Source: Asbonarchaeum sp964517675
GTDB lineage: Archaea > Nanohalarchaeota > Nanosalinia > Nanosalinales > Nanoanaerosalinaceae
Direction of reading: 5' to 3'
NCBI GenBank assembly: GCA_964517675.1
Contig: CAZFEL010000002.1
Coordinates: forward strand, 124,001 to 188,000
Length of the DNA: 64,000 nt
Under the pieces are notes generated by a model. That model was not told the DNA's origin. It saw only the letters and a list, made by a program, of their open reading frames with translations, and searched no databases. The position numbers were made by a program, and so were the translations under genes. Positions 50,588 to 58,996 of this stretch are shown here, one piece after another (the stretch's first letter is position 1; the number at the start of each line of letters is the position of its first letter).

Positions 50588-51355
50588 TCAGAGCTGGTCT
50601 GTGATCTTCTCTGCGCGGAATCCGAGCTGTCCGTCGTAGCCGTGCGTTGACATGAGGACGGGGTAGAAGTCCTTGTCGGCGGTGAGTGTTTCGTCACCCT
50701 TGCGGGCGTAGACCTCGCCTTCTTTGACCCTGTGGAAGTTCTCGGCGGTGAACTCCCAGCCGCTACCGGTGACGGTATCGAGGTACCGGTAGACCTCAGG
50801 CGTGTTCGGTGGCACGGGTCGCTCGAGGATGCCGTGGAACGCAAGGACGCGTTCGATGACGTCGACGGCGTTGTTGACCGCCTCGTCACTGTGCTGATAT
50901 CCTGTCTCGACGACGATGCCGTCGACGTGTTCAGTGAGTGCTCCTGCCTTGTTCTCGAACACGACCATGTGCTTGACACCTGCGGCCCGGGCCATGTCCA
51001 TCGTGGTGTCGCTGGTGTCTTTGGCGGTCGCGAACGGGTCTGGATAGGAGTGGGTGGTGTGAAGATCGAGAACGGTGGCATCACCGATCTCCTGGAGGAT
51101 ATCGTGGGCGAGCCGTTCCTCGTGGCTGTCTGAATCTGGATTGCCGGGGAAAGACCTGTTGAGGTCGGTGTCGATGTATCTGATATCTTTCTCGAGTGCT
51201 TTTTCGTTCGCGATGATGAATTTGACGGGTTTTGTGTACTCGAGATCTTTCTCGAGGATGCGCTCGATGGCGCGTTTGCCTGCTGGCTCGTCGCCGTGGA
51301 TGCTGCCAACGATGATGAGTTCTGCCTCGCCCTCTCCCCGGGTGATTGTCTGCAT
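50588..51355 (-). CDS. succinylglutamate desuccinylase/aspartoacylase-family hydrolase
   Basis: 255 residues. Zinc site IHGDE (His, Glu) and DLHTT (His); DTDLNRSFPG is the substrate-loop Arg region. Deacylates N-acyl amino acids or related amides. Confidence 0.85.
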   Translation of the reverse strand: MQTITRGEGEAELIIVGSIHGDEPAGKRAIERILEKDLEYTKPVKFIIANEKALEKDIRYIDTDLNRSFPGNPDSDSHEERLAHDILQEIGDATVLDLHTTHSYPDPFATAKDTSDTTMDMARAAGVKHMVVFENKAGALTEHVDGIVVETGYQHSDEAVNNAVDVIERVLAFHGILERPVPPNTPEVYRYLDTVTGSGWEFTAENFHRVKEGEVYARKGDETLTADKDFYPVLMSTHGYDGQLGFRAEKITDQL

Positions 51356-51757
51356 CGTGCCGGGGTATTGGACCGCAACTGTTTAATGTGGTTGTCCTGG
51401 TGGGGTCTGGAGGAAGAAATGATGCGGGGGAGGGTCTCACTCCCCGTCGGGACCGTTGCGTTCCTGCTCGATCTTGTCCCTGAGTTCGTCCTCGAGGCCT
51501 GGACTGTCCTCGAGGCCTTGGCCGTCATCGTCGTCCGTCCCGAATCGTTCGGGTTCGATTGTCGATCACCGGGGGCCTGATGGCCTCGATGTCCTTGATA
51601 AAGGCTTTGGTGGTCCTGTCCGGGGCCGGGGGCTTTCCGTGGTCGGGAGGGCGGTCCTGTGGTCCCGTGGGTCCGCGGTGGGGGTGCCATGTGCTGCGAT
51701 GGGAGCCGGTGTCGGGGAGGCCGATGACTTAAATCGGGGCGATGCCAAGTGTGATCC
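51356..51757. other. intergenic with possible gene remnant
   Basis: On the minus strand, 51565-51437 is an open acidic frame (ERFGTDDDGQGLEDSPGLEDEL...) ending in TGA but without a start; a second frame upstream (KAFIKDIEAIRPP) seems to continue it after a frameshift. TTAAATCG at 51729-51736 is the TATA box of the downstream esterase. Confidence 0.35.
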
Positions 51758-52426
51758 ATGCAGGCGGCTGATGTGGTGCTGGTCCATGGGTTCATGGATG
51801 ATACGGACGGTCGCCGGTGGGACCGCCTCGAGGAGGCCCTGCTGGAGGATGGCTATGCTGAGGAGGATATCCACAGGGTCTCGTTTTCCTCGGAGCGGGA
51901 TTATGCGGGGCTGGCCGAGGGGATGCCGGGGACGACGACGGACCACCCGGAGTACTATGCCAGGGAGCTCCAGGAGTACGTGGAGGAGGACGTGTATGAT
52001 GGAGGAGAGGTATCGATCCTGGCCCATTCGATGGGCGGACTGGCCTCGCGATACTACCTTGAGGAACTGGGCGGGGAGGAGTACGTGGATTCGCTGGTGA
52101 CCCTGGGCACACCCCACCAGGGGTCGCTTTTGGCGACGCTTGGCTGGTTCACCCGCGGTGGTCGGGCGATGACGCCGGGAAGCGAGTTTCTGGACGGGCT
52201 GAACGATGATATCTCTGATGAGGTGGAGTACACAGTGGTCTGGTCGGAGGATGATCGGACGATCAGGCCTGCTGAGAATGCGAGGATGCCGTTCGAGGCA
52301 GAGAACGTCCATGATATCGATATTGAGTTCCACAGCGGGATCCTGGATGCCTTCCGGCCCTTTGGCTACAACCACCTCAAGCTGATGGGTCCTGACGTGT
52401 ACGAGGAGTACAGGGAGTATCTGTGA
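51758..52426 (+). CDS. lipase/esterase (alpha/beta hydrolase)
   Basis: 222 residues. VVLVHGFMDD (oxyanion) and nucleophile AHSMGGLASRYY, then TLGTPHQGS, as in triacylglycerol lipases and PGAP1-like esterases. Leaderless start supported by TTAAATCG about 25 bp upstream. Confidence 0.85.
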   Translation: MQAADVVLVHGFMDDTDGRRWDRLEEALLEDGYAEEDIHRVSFSSERDYAGLAEGMPGTTTDHPEYYARELQEYVEEDVYDGGEVSILAHSMGGLASRYYLEELGGEEYVDSLVTLGTPHQGSLLATLGWFTRGGRAMTPGSEFLDGLNDDISDEVEYTVVWSEDDRTIRPAENARMPFEAENVHDIDIEFHSGILDAFRPFGYNHLKLMGPDVYEEYREYL

Positions 52427-52502
52427 CTGCCTTGGATCTGGCGATCTCCGTTCTTCTGTGACCGGGCCAGCTGGTTTAAGGCTGCGATGAGGTGGTTTGT
52501 CC

Positions 52503-53645
52503 ATGGATGAGGATGTCCTGATCGTCGGCGGTGGCATCGCGGGGCTGGGGCTGTGTGGGTTCCTGGCGGACAGGGGTATCGAGGCAACGGTGCTGGAACA
52601 GGCAACGGCGTGGGAGCGTGTTGGCTGGGGTATCGGGCTCTGGGGTAACGGTCTTGCGGCCCTGGATGCCATCGGTGCGGGAGAGAGGACTCGTGAACGA
52701 GGAACGGTGCCGGAGTCGTTCTCGATCCGTGACAGGAGCGGGGACGAGCTTGCGTCGGTCGATCTTCCCGATGATATTTTCCTGGCGATCCACAGGGCCG
52801 ATCTCCACGCTGCCCTGCGGGAGGCGGTCCCGGCGGACCGCGTGCGGACGGGGACGACAGTCACAGCGGTCGAGGAGACAGGTGACGGGGTGACGGTGAC
52901 CCTGGCGGACGGGACGAAGGTCGGCGCCGATGCGGTCGTCGGGGCGGACGGAATCGGTTCGACGGTCCGGGAGGAAGTCTTCGATGACTGGAGGGTCGAA
53001 GACCGTTCGACGGTGACGTGGTCGTTCTGGACACCGGAAGAGCTCGATATGGGTCTTGATGGGGCAATGGTCAGTCGCTGGCTCCCGGGGACGGAGATCT
53101 TCGCCGGTGAGGTCGGTGGCCGCGGGCTGGTGAACGTGGCACACCGGCTGGCGCCGGGCGAGACCCCGGATGGCCCGGCGCTGGACCGTCTCAGGGCTCT
53201 CGCTGAGGAGGGTGGTGGCTGGCTTCCGGGGGCGATCGAGGGCCTGGAGCCGGAGGAAGTGTTTTTCGACAGGAACAGGGAGGTGCGGACGGAGAACGTC
53301 TGCGATAGCCGTGTTGCCCTGATCGGTGATGCTGCCCACGCGATGCACCCGATCTCGGGGATGGGGGCCTCGCTTGCCCTGGAAGATGCCTACGTGATGG
53401 CGGAGGAGCTCGCTTCGGACGCAGGGATCGAGGAGGATTTCTCCTGTTATGAGGACCGCCGAAAGGATCGTATCGGTTCGATCAGGCGACAGGCCCACTG
53501 GGAGGAGTGGCTGACATTCACGGAATCACGGGTCCTGTCGTGGCTGCGGGACACGATCGTCCGCTGGACGCCTGCGGCGAGGTGGTTCCTGGGACGGGAG
53601 GTCTCCCGTTTCGAGTCGTGGTCTTTGGATGAGCTTGAGGGATGA
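52503..53645 (+). CDS. FAD-dependent monooxygenase (UbiH/PHBH type)
   Basis: 380 residues from ATG 52503. VLIVGGGIAGLGLCGFL (FAD), DAVVGADGIGSTVR (DG motif) and GDAAHAMHPISGMG (GD motif). Group A flavin monooxygenases hydroxylate aromatics or quinones. TATA-like GGTTTAAGG about 30 bp upstream. Confidence 0.87.
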   Translation: MDEDVLIVGGGIAGLGLCGFLADRGIEATVLEQATAWERVGWGIGLWGNGLAALDAIGAGERTRERGTVPESFSIRDRSGDELASVDLPDDIFLAIHRADLHAALREAVPADRVRTGTTVTAVEETGDGVTVTLADGTKVGADAVVGADGIGSTVREEVFDDWRVEDRSTVTWSFWTPEELDMGLDGAMVSRWLPGTEIFAGEVGGRGLVNVAHRLAPGETPDGPALDRLRALAEEGGGWLPGAIEGLEPEEVFFDRNREVRTENVCDSRVALIGDAAHAMHPISGMGASLALEDAYVMAEELASDAGIEEDFSCYEDRRKDRIGSIRRQAHWEEWLTFTESRVLSWLRDTIVRWTPAARWFLGREVSRFESWSLDELEG

Positions 53646-53708
53646 TACCGGGCGAGGGCTGGGTCCAGGGGTGAAGCTAGGGGTGGATAGGGGAGTACTG
53701 GGGGTGTG

Positions 53709-53964
53709 ATGGTCAGGACGACAGAGGAAAAGCGGGACAAGATCAAGGAATCATAGCAGGGGTCCACGATGCGGTGTTCCGGGACCGGCTGGTTGAGCTC
53801 ATCGCTATCGCGGAAGATCACTGGGAGACATCGAGGCCGCGGCCGGGACGGAGGTGGAGGCGAAGGAACTGAACGAGAAGATCGTGGGTGAGCTCGATCT
53901 ATGCATGGGTGATGTCGAGGATCGGAAGCGGTGGCTCCGGGAGCGATCCGGACTGTCCTGGTGA
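53709..53964 (+). pseudogene. decayed small gene
   Basis: From ATG 53709 the pieces MVRTTEEKRDKIK, then IIAGVHDAVFRDRLVELIAIAEDHWE and GDIEAAAGTEVEAKELNEKI ... RERSGLSW lie in three successive frames, ending at TGA 53962. Two frameshifts explain this; sequencing error is the alternative. Family unknown, helical. The rest of 53646-54077 shows no gene. Confidence 0.45.
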
Positions 53965-54077
53965 CGGGAGCACTGTGTCAGACAGCGGGAGGGTAGGGAA
54001 TCGTACGCCTTGACTCTACGTGATGAGGCTGGCCCAGCATTTAAATGGTGGAGGGACGTCATGGTTATGGTGGTACC

Positions 54078-54479
54078 ATGCGAACTGAATTCATCACACT
54101 GGAGACCCTACTGGAGAAGCGTGAAAACGATGATGATTTCACACTGATCGAGGTACTGGGCCGGGACCAGTACGAGAGCGGTCATATCCCTGGTGCTGTT
54201 AGTTTGCCTGTCAATGAGATCGAGGAGCGTGCTGAAGATGAACTGGATAAAGGAGAGGATATAGTGCTGTACTGTGCCAGCTATGTCTGTCAGGCAAGTG
54301 TCAAGGCTGATGAGAAATTCCACAACCTTGGTTTCACCAAAGTTGTGGATTTCAAGGGGGGTAAGGCCCGCTGGAAGGAAGCAGGCCTCGACCTCGAGAC
54401 CGGTAGTGGCGAGAGACAGCATCATCAAAAAGCGGAGGCAGCAGCAAAGGAGCACGAGGACACCTGTGAGTTCTGCTGA
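54078..54479 (+). CDS. rhodanese-domain protein
   Basis: 133 residues from ATG 54078. LIEVLGRDQYESGHIPGAVSLP and catalytic Cys in VLYCASYVCQAS; C-terminal EHEDTCEFC may bind metal. Sulfur transfer, probably with the neighbouring membrane thiol transporter. GCATTTAAATGG about 35 bp upstream is the TATA box. Confidence 0.85.
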   Translation: MRTEFITLETLLEKRENDDDFTLIEVLGRDQYESGHIPGAVSLPVNEIEERAEDELDKGEDIVLYCASYVCQASVKADEKFHNLGFTKVVDFKGGKARWKEAGLDLETGSGERQHHQKAEAAAKEHEDTCEFC

Positions 54480-54522
54480 GATAGCCGGTGTCGTCTGAGT
54501 TTCCTCACAGGGGAAGGGACCT

Positions 54523-55398
54523 ATGACATCGCATGATAACAGCGTCAAAGTAGCGGCTGTATCCGCAGTTACAGGTATCGCAGTAGGCCTTATCGCGTTT
54601 CTCAATGGTGCTAGCTTTGCGTCCTTCGTCCAGTTGGTGGTGTCGTTCCTTGAGACGTTTGCCACTGTCGGTCCGCAGCATCCAGGGTTCTTGGTCTCGC
54701 TTCTTGCCGCCTTTATCGTCGGTCTATCGATGAATGTCTTGCCCTGCAATATGCCGATCGTGATGACGTTGATCCCGGCGACAGCTGGTAAGCCGGATCG
54801 TGGGGCGGTACTGAAGACGACGGGAGCCTACATGGTCGGTGGTATCGCTGTTCTCGGTCTCCTCGGGTTCGTGCTTGGATTGTTCGGGTCGACGCTCACC
54901 CCGTATGTCAGGGCGTATGGCGGGTTCGGTCTGTTCACCGCGGGGATCGTGCTGGGTGGTATCGGCGTCTTCAGCATCCTCGTGGGGCTGCGGGAGTTCG
55001 GTCTCCTGTCGCTGCCCCGGATCTCGTTCCCATTCACGACTGCACTCAAGCAGAAGGCAGAACAAGGGGAGGGCGTATGGAAGTACATCTTCATCGGGGC
55101 GGTCTACAGCGGTGGGAGCGGCGGATGTCCGATGCCGCATTATCAGCTCCTGTTGCTCTGGATCGTCGTCAGCGCCAATCCGGTCTACGGTGCTGTCCTG
55201 CTCTCGGTGTATGTCGTCGGCCGCATCGTCCCTGTCGCAGTTATCGGGGCGGGCCTCCAGATGCGCTCGGAGCAGGTCACTGAAATGCTTGCGGAGCAAT
55301 ACAGCGGCTTGAAGGCATTGAATGGCCTGATCTTCCTCGTGTTGGGCAGCTTCCTCGTCACGTTCCTCGGTCTCCGGATCGTGGTGACCCTGGTCTGA
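54523..55398 (+). CDS. CcdA/DsbD-like thiol-electron transporter
   Basis: 291 residues, about seven to eight membrane helices. Two conserved Cys in mirror settings: NVLPCNMPIVM and GGSGGCPMPHY. The family moves reducing equivalents across the membrane to extracytosolic thioredoxins. 43 bp after the rhodanese gene; could supply the DsbA/TlpA-like proteins of the metal island (inference). Confidence 0.83.
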   Translation: MTSHDNSVKVAAVSAVTGIAVGLIAFLNGASFASFVQLVVSFLETFATVGPQHPGFLVSLLAAFIVGLSMNVLPCNMPIVMTLIPATAGKPDRGAVLKTTGAYMVGGIAVLGLLGFVLGLFGSTLTPYVRAYGGFGLFTAGIVLGGIGVFSILVGLREFGLLSLPRISFPFTTALKQKAEQGEGVWKYIFIGAVYSGGSGGCPMPHYQLLLLWIVVSANPVYGAVLLSVYVVGRIVPVAVIGAGLQMRSEQVTEMLAEQYSGLKALNGLIFLVLGSFLVTFLGLRIVVTLV

Positions 55399-55546
55399 GA
55401 TCGTTCTGGCTTCGCTGGTATCGGTCTAGTGGTCCGCGATGTATCCCATTCATCGTCGCGGTGGCGTTACAGCCATCAGGCTGGTCCTGTTCTATGAGGG
55501 GGAAAAGGGATCATGGAACGAGGACAGAAACCGGGCAGCTGCTCGT

Positions 55547-56944
55547 TCAGTCGAACTTTGATTGGATCATGGCCTTGATTCCTGCCTTCGTGCTTGGCTT
55601 GGGGAGCTCGTCGGTATAGGTGATGTCGTACACGTCGGTGAAGACCTCATCCGCGTCGTATCGCTGTCGGATGTCGGTGTACCAGTCGCGATCATAGATT
55701 GACCAGAACTCGTCTTCGGTGTAGAACTGCTGTGCGTACAGAGTCTTCCGGGCACCTATCTCCGCTGCCTTCTGCTCGAGATCCTTTTTGACGGTCGCGA
55801 TATCCCGGTTGGTCTCCGGGAGTCCCCAGATGCCGACGTTGATTGCGAAGTCGGTATCGAGGTTCGACGGTGCGAGATCCGACTGCGTATCAGGCTGCAT
55901 CGGGAGGAGCCACAGCGGGAAAATGCTGAGGTTCTCCTCGATCCAGTCCATGAAGTCGGCGGTTTCCTCGTGCGGTGTGATGATGTCCTGGAGGACGAAT
56001 TTCGAGGTGTAATGACCCTCGTGCACCCCGGCCATGTAGGCGGTCTCCGTGTCGGTGAACGGGCGGAGGATGGTCCGGGTGAGGCGGTTGAACGGTAGGT
56101 GGAGCTCACTGAATCCGTACCGGACGGTCCAGAAGGCCCCGATATCGTACCGGAAGAAGTAGTCCCGGATGGGGATGGTCACTGTATGGGTCTCGTTCTC
56201 TGTGCTCACCCTATCGGCATGAATATAGAACCACTCGTCCCAGGGCCGGGTGAATCGCTCGACCGGGTGGTCTTTCTCGTCGGTCCGCCGTCCGGCCATG
56301 ATGACCCCGCGATCTGGTGCAAACATGATCCCGTCGATGTAGTGGATATCTTCCTCATCGGTGAGGTCCTCCATTGTCTCGACTGCGTCCTTGTAACTGT
56401 CGACACGGTGGTAGGTGAGTTCGACGTACGCTGTGGCAGGCAGCAGGTCCATCTCGACCTCGGTGAGGATACCGAGCGATCCGTACGATCCAAAGACGCT
56501 GTTGAACAGATCGCTGTTTTCCTCAGGTGTTGCCTCGATGATCTCGCCGTCACCTGTCACGATCTCGAACCGGGTTGCCTGCTTGCCGAACAGGCCGTAC
56601 CTGAAGCAGCTGCTCTCCCCGGCCCCGCCTTGGATTCCGCCGCCGACAGTGATGGTCGGGAACTCTGGGACGACGTGGGGCACATAGCCGTGCTCGAGGG
56701 CTGCTTCGAGGAGCTCACGCATCGTTATATCGGGTTCGACGGTGATCGATCCACCCTGCTCGTCGACGTCGATGATATGGTCGAGTTGCTCGATATGGAT
56801 TTTAGCGTCGTCCTCGAAATCGTCCGGCCGGGCAGAGTGGCTCTGGCCGTGGTATATAATCGGTCGCTCTCCGCGTTCGCCTGCCTCCGTTACCTTTCGG
56901 GCTATCCTTTCAACCCGTCGCTGGTGGTCCTGTTCGGCGCTCAT
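55547..56944 (-). CDS. FAD-linked oxidoreductase (DHCR24/FAD_binding_4 type)
   Basis: 465 residues from ATG 56944; GCTTATTTGTAC about 27-36 bp upstream (minus strand) is a TATA-like element. VEPDITMRELLEAALEHG ... PTITVGGGIQGGAGESSCFRYG is the PCMH FAD domain in the style of delta-24 sterol reductase. In archaea such enzymes may reduce isoprenoid double bonds; substrate not provable here. Confidence 0.8.
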   Translation of the reverse strand: MSAEQDHQRRVERIARKVTEAGERGERPIIYHGQSHSARPDDFEDDAKIHIEQLDHIIDVDEQGGSITVEPDITMRELLEAALEHGYVPHVVPEFPTITVGGGIQGGAGESSCFRYGLFGKQATRFEIVTGDGEIIEATPEENSDLFNSVFGSYGSLGILTEVEMDLLPATAYVELTYHRVDSYKDAVETMEDLTDEEDIHYIDGIMFAPDRGVIMAGRRTDEKDHPVERFTRPWDEWFYIHADRVSTENETHTVTIPIRDYFFRYDIGAFWTVRYGFSELHLPFNRLTRTILRPFTDTETAYMAGVHEGHYTSKFVLQDIITPHEETADFMDWIEENLSIFPLWLLPMQPDTQSDLAPSNLDTDFAINVGIWGLPETNRDIATVKKDLEQKAAEIGARKTLYAQQFYTEDEFWSIYDRDWYTDIRQRYDADEVFTDVYDITYTDELPKPSTKAGIKAMIQSKFD

Positions 56945-57316
56945 AAGTACTATAGCGCACTGCAGAGTACAAATAAGCTGGGGGTTGCTTTCGGCCATGT
57001 ACGGTATCCGGTGATACTTTCAGGCCTGCCAAAGCGTCCCTCTCAAGGGCCAGCATGCCGTCCGTATCGTTGTCCTTGAGATCCTCCGCGTTCTCTTTGC
57101 ATTTGTCCTCACACGGCCAGATGTCGGTGTTGAAAAATTTTTCCTATCACTGTCGCGGTCCTTTTCTCTCCTTGAGGCTGTTAGGATACATAGATACTGT
57201 CGCTCAGTTCCTCGAGATCCTTGGACGTCGGTGGTGCGTGGAGGAAAAAGAAGGGGGAAACGCCCGGGGCAGGTGGCGGCACAGTATGCACTCGGTTAGC
57301 TAAAATTGTGGTTTAA
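56945..57316. other. intergenic with probable gene remnant
   Basis: On the minus strand around 57146-57010, EKFFNTDIWPCEDKCKENAEDL ... LALERDALAGLKVSP (shown in part) has the acidic coding look of this genome but lacks a start and is cut by stops upstream. Otherwise nothing convincing. Confidence 0.3.
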
Positions 57317-57727
57317 CTACAAATCAAGTTCTTTCTTGGTCTTCTTTAAGAGCCTCTTTGAGGCCTTGAGAGCTTTGTCGGCATCCTTCCGTGATATCTG
57401 TTTGCTCTTATACTGAATAGCTGTTTTTTCATCCACGACCCATTTTCTGACAGAGTTCACGTTTGATTTGAAGTTGTCTGAGATAAGACCATCATCGTAT
57501 AGACCTTGGAGAGACCTTGACGTTTTTGAGTGGTCGCTGTTCGTGTGACCACGTTTCTCCAACATGAGGGCATCAACTGATTTTATCATCGCCATTATGC
57601 AGTTTACGATGACAGGGTTCCATATTTTCTCTTCACGCTGACTGACATTGTTATAATGGGCTTTGGCTGCTTCAATATATTCTTCTGCCTCCTTTACAGA
57701 GGTTTTTACTTTTTTAGAGGAGGTCAT
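57317..57727 (-). CDS. HEPN-like protein (toxin-antitoxin partner)
   Basis: 136 residues, all helical, basic. Starts inside the 3' end of the nucleotidyltransferase gene (14-bp overlap). The pairing with an MNT protein and the helical pattern match HEPN; the usual Rx4-6H is not clean (KRGHTNSDHSKTSRSL). AT-rich, so horizontally acquired. Confidence 0.6.
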   Translation of the reverse strand: MTSSKKVKTSVKEAEEYIEAAKAHYNNVSQREEKIWNPVIVNCIMAMIKSVDALMLEKRGHTNSDHSKTSRSLQGLYDDGLISDNFKSNVNSVRKWVVDEKTAIQYKSKQISRKDADKALKASKRLLKKTKKELDL

Positions 57728-58334
57728 CGAAATTTTTGCCTCTTAGAACTTCGCCGTCTCTGACTACGTTGTTTTCAAACCGGTTTGCACGCGTGAATCC
57801 TTCCCTGAATTCTTGAATACTTTGAACCACTGGTACAATTTCGATTTCCTCGCCTGATTTTTCTCTACTTATCTCTAGAGCTCTTTCCCTAACATGTTCG
57901 GAGTCAGCTGTGTCCTTCACCAGTATCAGGAGATCTATATCTGAGTTTGCATCTGCAGTCCCGCGTGCCACACTACCATACAGCACTACTGATTCTATAT
58001 TGTCGCCGATATCTTCATCGCTGAACAATCTGAAAGCATACTTGCTTGCTTCTTGACGAAGCTCCTTGATTTCGACTTTGAGAATGCTTTTTACGGCTTC
58101 ATCATATCTTGAGTCCTGGTTGTATTCTACAAGATATGAGCCAGCTTTTTTTCGGAATTTTATCAAACCAAGATCTGACAGATCTTCTAAAAAATTTTTA
58201 ACAGAAGGGTTAGAGCCAGAAGTTTTCCCTGCTATCTCATTGATGCTGAAAAAATCGTCTTGGTTATCTTTTAGGAATCGTAATACTTCTCCTTTGTACT
58301 CTCGCCCCAGTAAGTCAGTAAACTTGTCGACCAT
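57714..58334 (-). CDS. winged-helix + MNT nucleotidyltransferase
   Basis: 206 residues from ATG 58334 (ATG 58355 also in frame). N-terminal wHTH (residues about 10-75; SVKNFLEDLSDLGLIKFRKK), C-terminal minimal nucleotidyltransferase with GSVARGTADANSDIDLLIL. In MNT/HEPN modules the MNT inactivates the HEPN RNase by AMPylation; the fused wHTH suggests autoregulation. Confidence 0.8.
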   Translation of the reverse strand: MVDKFTDLLGREYKGEVLRFLKDNQDDFFSINEIAGKTSGSNPSVKNFLEDLSDLGLIKFRKKAGSYLVEYNQDSRYDEAVKSILKVEIKELRQEASKYAFRLFSDEDIGDNIESVVLYGSVARGTADANSDIDLLILVKDTADSEHVRERALEISREKSGEEIEIVPVVQSIQEFREGFTRANRFENNVVRDGEVLRGKNFDDLL

Positions 58335-58425
58335 AGAGTATGTTTGTTGAAGCAAGTTTTAAATGTTTAAAGTTTACTTTAGAATTTTTAGTTTTATTTT
58401 AATCGTTTAAAGTATATTTTAAATT
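58335..58425 (-). promoter_or_regulatory. promoter and paired operators of the MNT/HEPN operon
   Basis: TATA-like CATTTAAAAC (minus strand, about 58354-58363) gives a leaderless start at 58334. Two near-palindromic boxes, TTTAAAGTTTACTTTA (58366-58381) and TTTAAAGTATATTTTA (58406-58421), lie 40 bp apart upstream. Confidence 0.6.
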
Positions 58426-58530
58426 GAATCGAATTGGGTTTCTTTGGTGGTTTATGTCGCTAGAATATGTTGTAGCTTCCCAATACGCAGTCTCAACAAC
58501 TACGAGACGATTCTGAGAGAAACCAAGAAA

Positions 58531-58690
58531 AATTAAGGGCGCTGGGGAAGAATTTGAAGCCCTGCGCTTCCAGGGGGAAGCGAAGTGGGAAGATGGAGCG
58601 CCGAAGGACCGGAAGGGATGTTCAGGGCAGGATTTGATACGAGGCTTCTCGTAGAGAAGGCGAGTGTGAGAATCATCCGCGGAAGTGAAC
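58531..58690. repeat. decayed tRNA-Ser 3' copies and hairpins
   Basis: 58624-58644 (AGGGCAGGATTTGATACGAGG) and about 58537-58562 (GGGCGCTGGGGAAGAATTTGA...) resemble the tRNA-Ser 3' end at 58701-58715. Hairpins at 58565-58582 (CGCTTCC) and 58645-58659 (CTTCTC). Confidence 0.65.
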
Positions 58691-58698
58691 GAAGTGAG

Positions 58699-58835
58699 CG
58701 CCCGGGGCAGGATTTGAACCTGCGAGGGCTCGCGCCCACCGGTTGTCTTGCTGATTGTGGTCCACGGGTCGTTCCCGTTCGGGAAGCCACGTTGGCTCAA
58801 GACCGGCGCGATGGACCAGACTCCGCCACCCGGGC
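58699..58835 (-). tRNA. tRNA-Ser(TGA), intron-containing
   Basis: Acceptor GCCCGGG/CCCGGGC, T-arm GCAGG-TTCAAAT-CCTGC, long variable arm GGGCGCGAGCCC, anticodon stem CCGGT/ACCGG, loop CTTGAG then A, anticodon TGA. Intron of about 50 nt at 37/38 containing a perfect hairpin (58772-58785, TTCCCG stem). Confidence 0.9.
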
Positions 58836-58849
58836 ATGTTGGGTGTCTG

Positions 58850-58940
58850 ATGCTACCAGCTGGGTGGCTCCGTCGAAACCTGGCGGTTTCTCGAACGGAT
58901 GAACCGCGAACGCTTCACCGTGTCCACCACCCGGGCATGG
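58850..58940 (-). repeat. hairpins and 5' copy upstream of tRNA-Ser
   Basis: 58875-58890 is a GAAACC/GGTTTC hairpin; 58924-58938 repeats the tRNA-Ser start (ATGCCCGGGTGG on the minus strand). Confidence 0.6.
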
Positions 58941-58996
58941 AAGGTGTACGTGGGTAGCAGATATGGAAGCGGAAGACAGTTTTATAACAGTGTGAG

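Noticed and set aside
50254..51795. 513-residue minus-strand frame
   Set aside because: Ser/Arg/Pro-rich shadow of the desuccinylase and neighbours; no domain.
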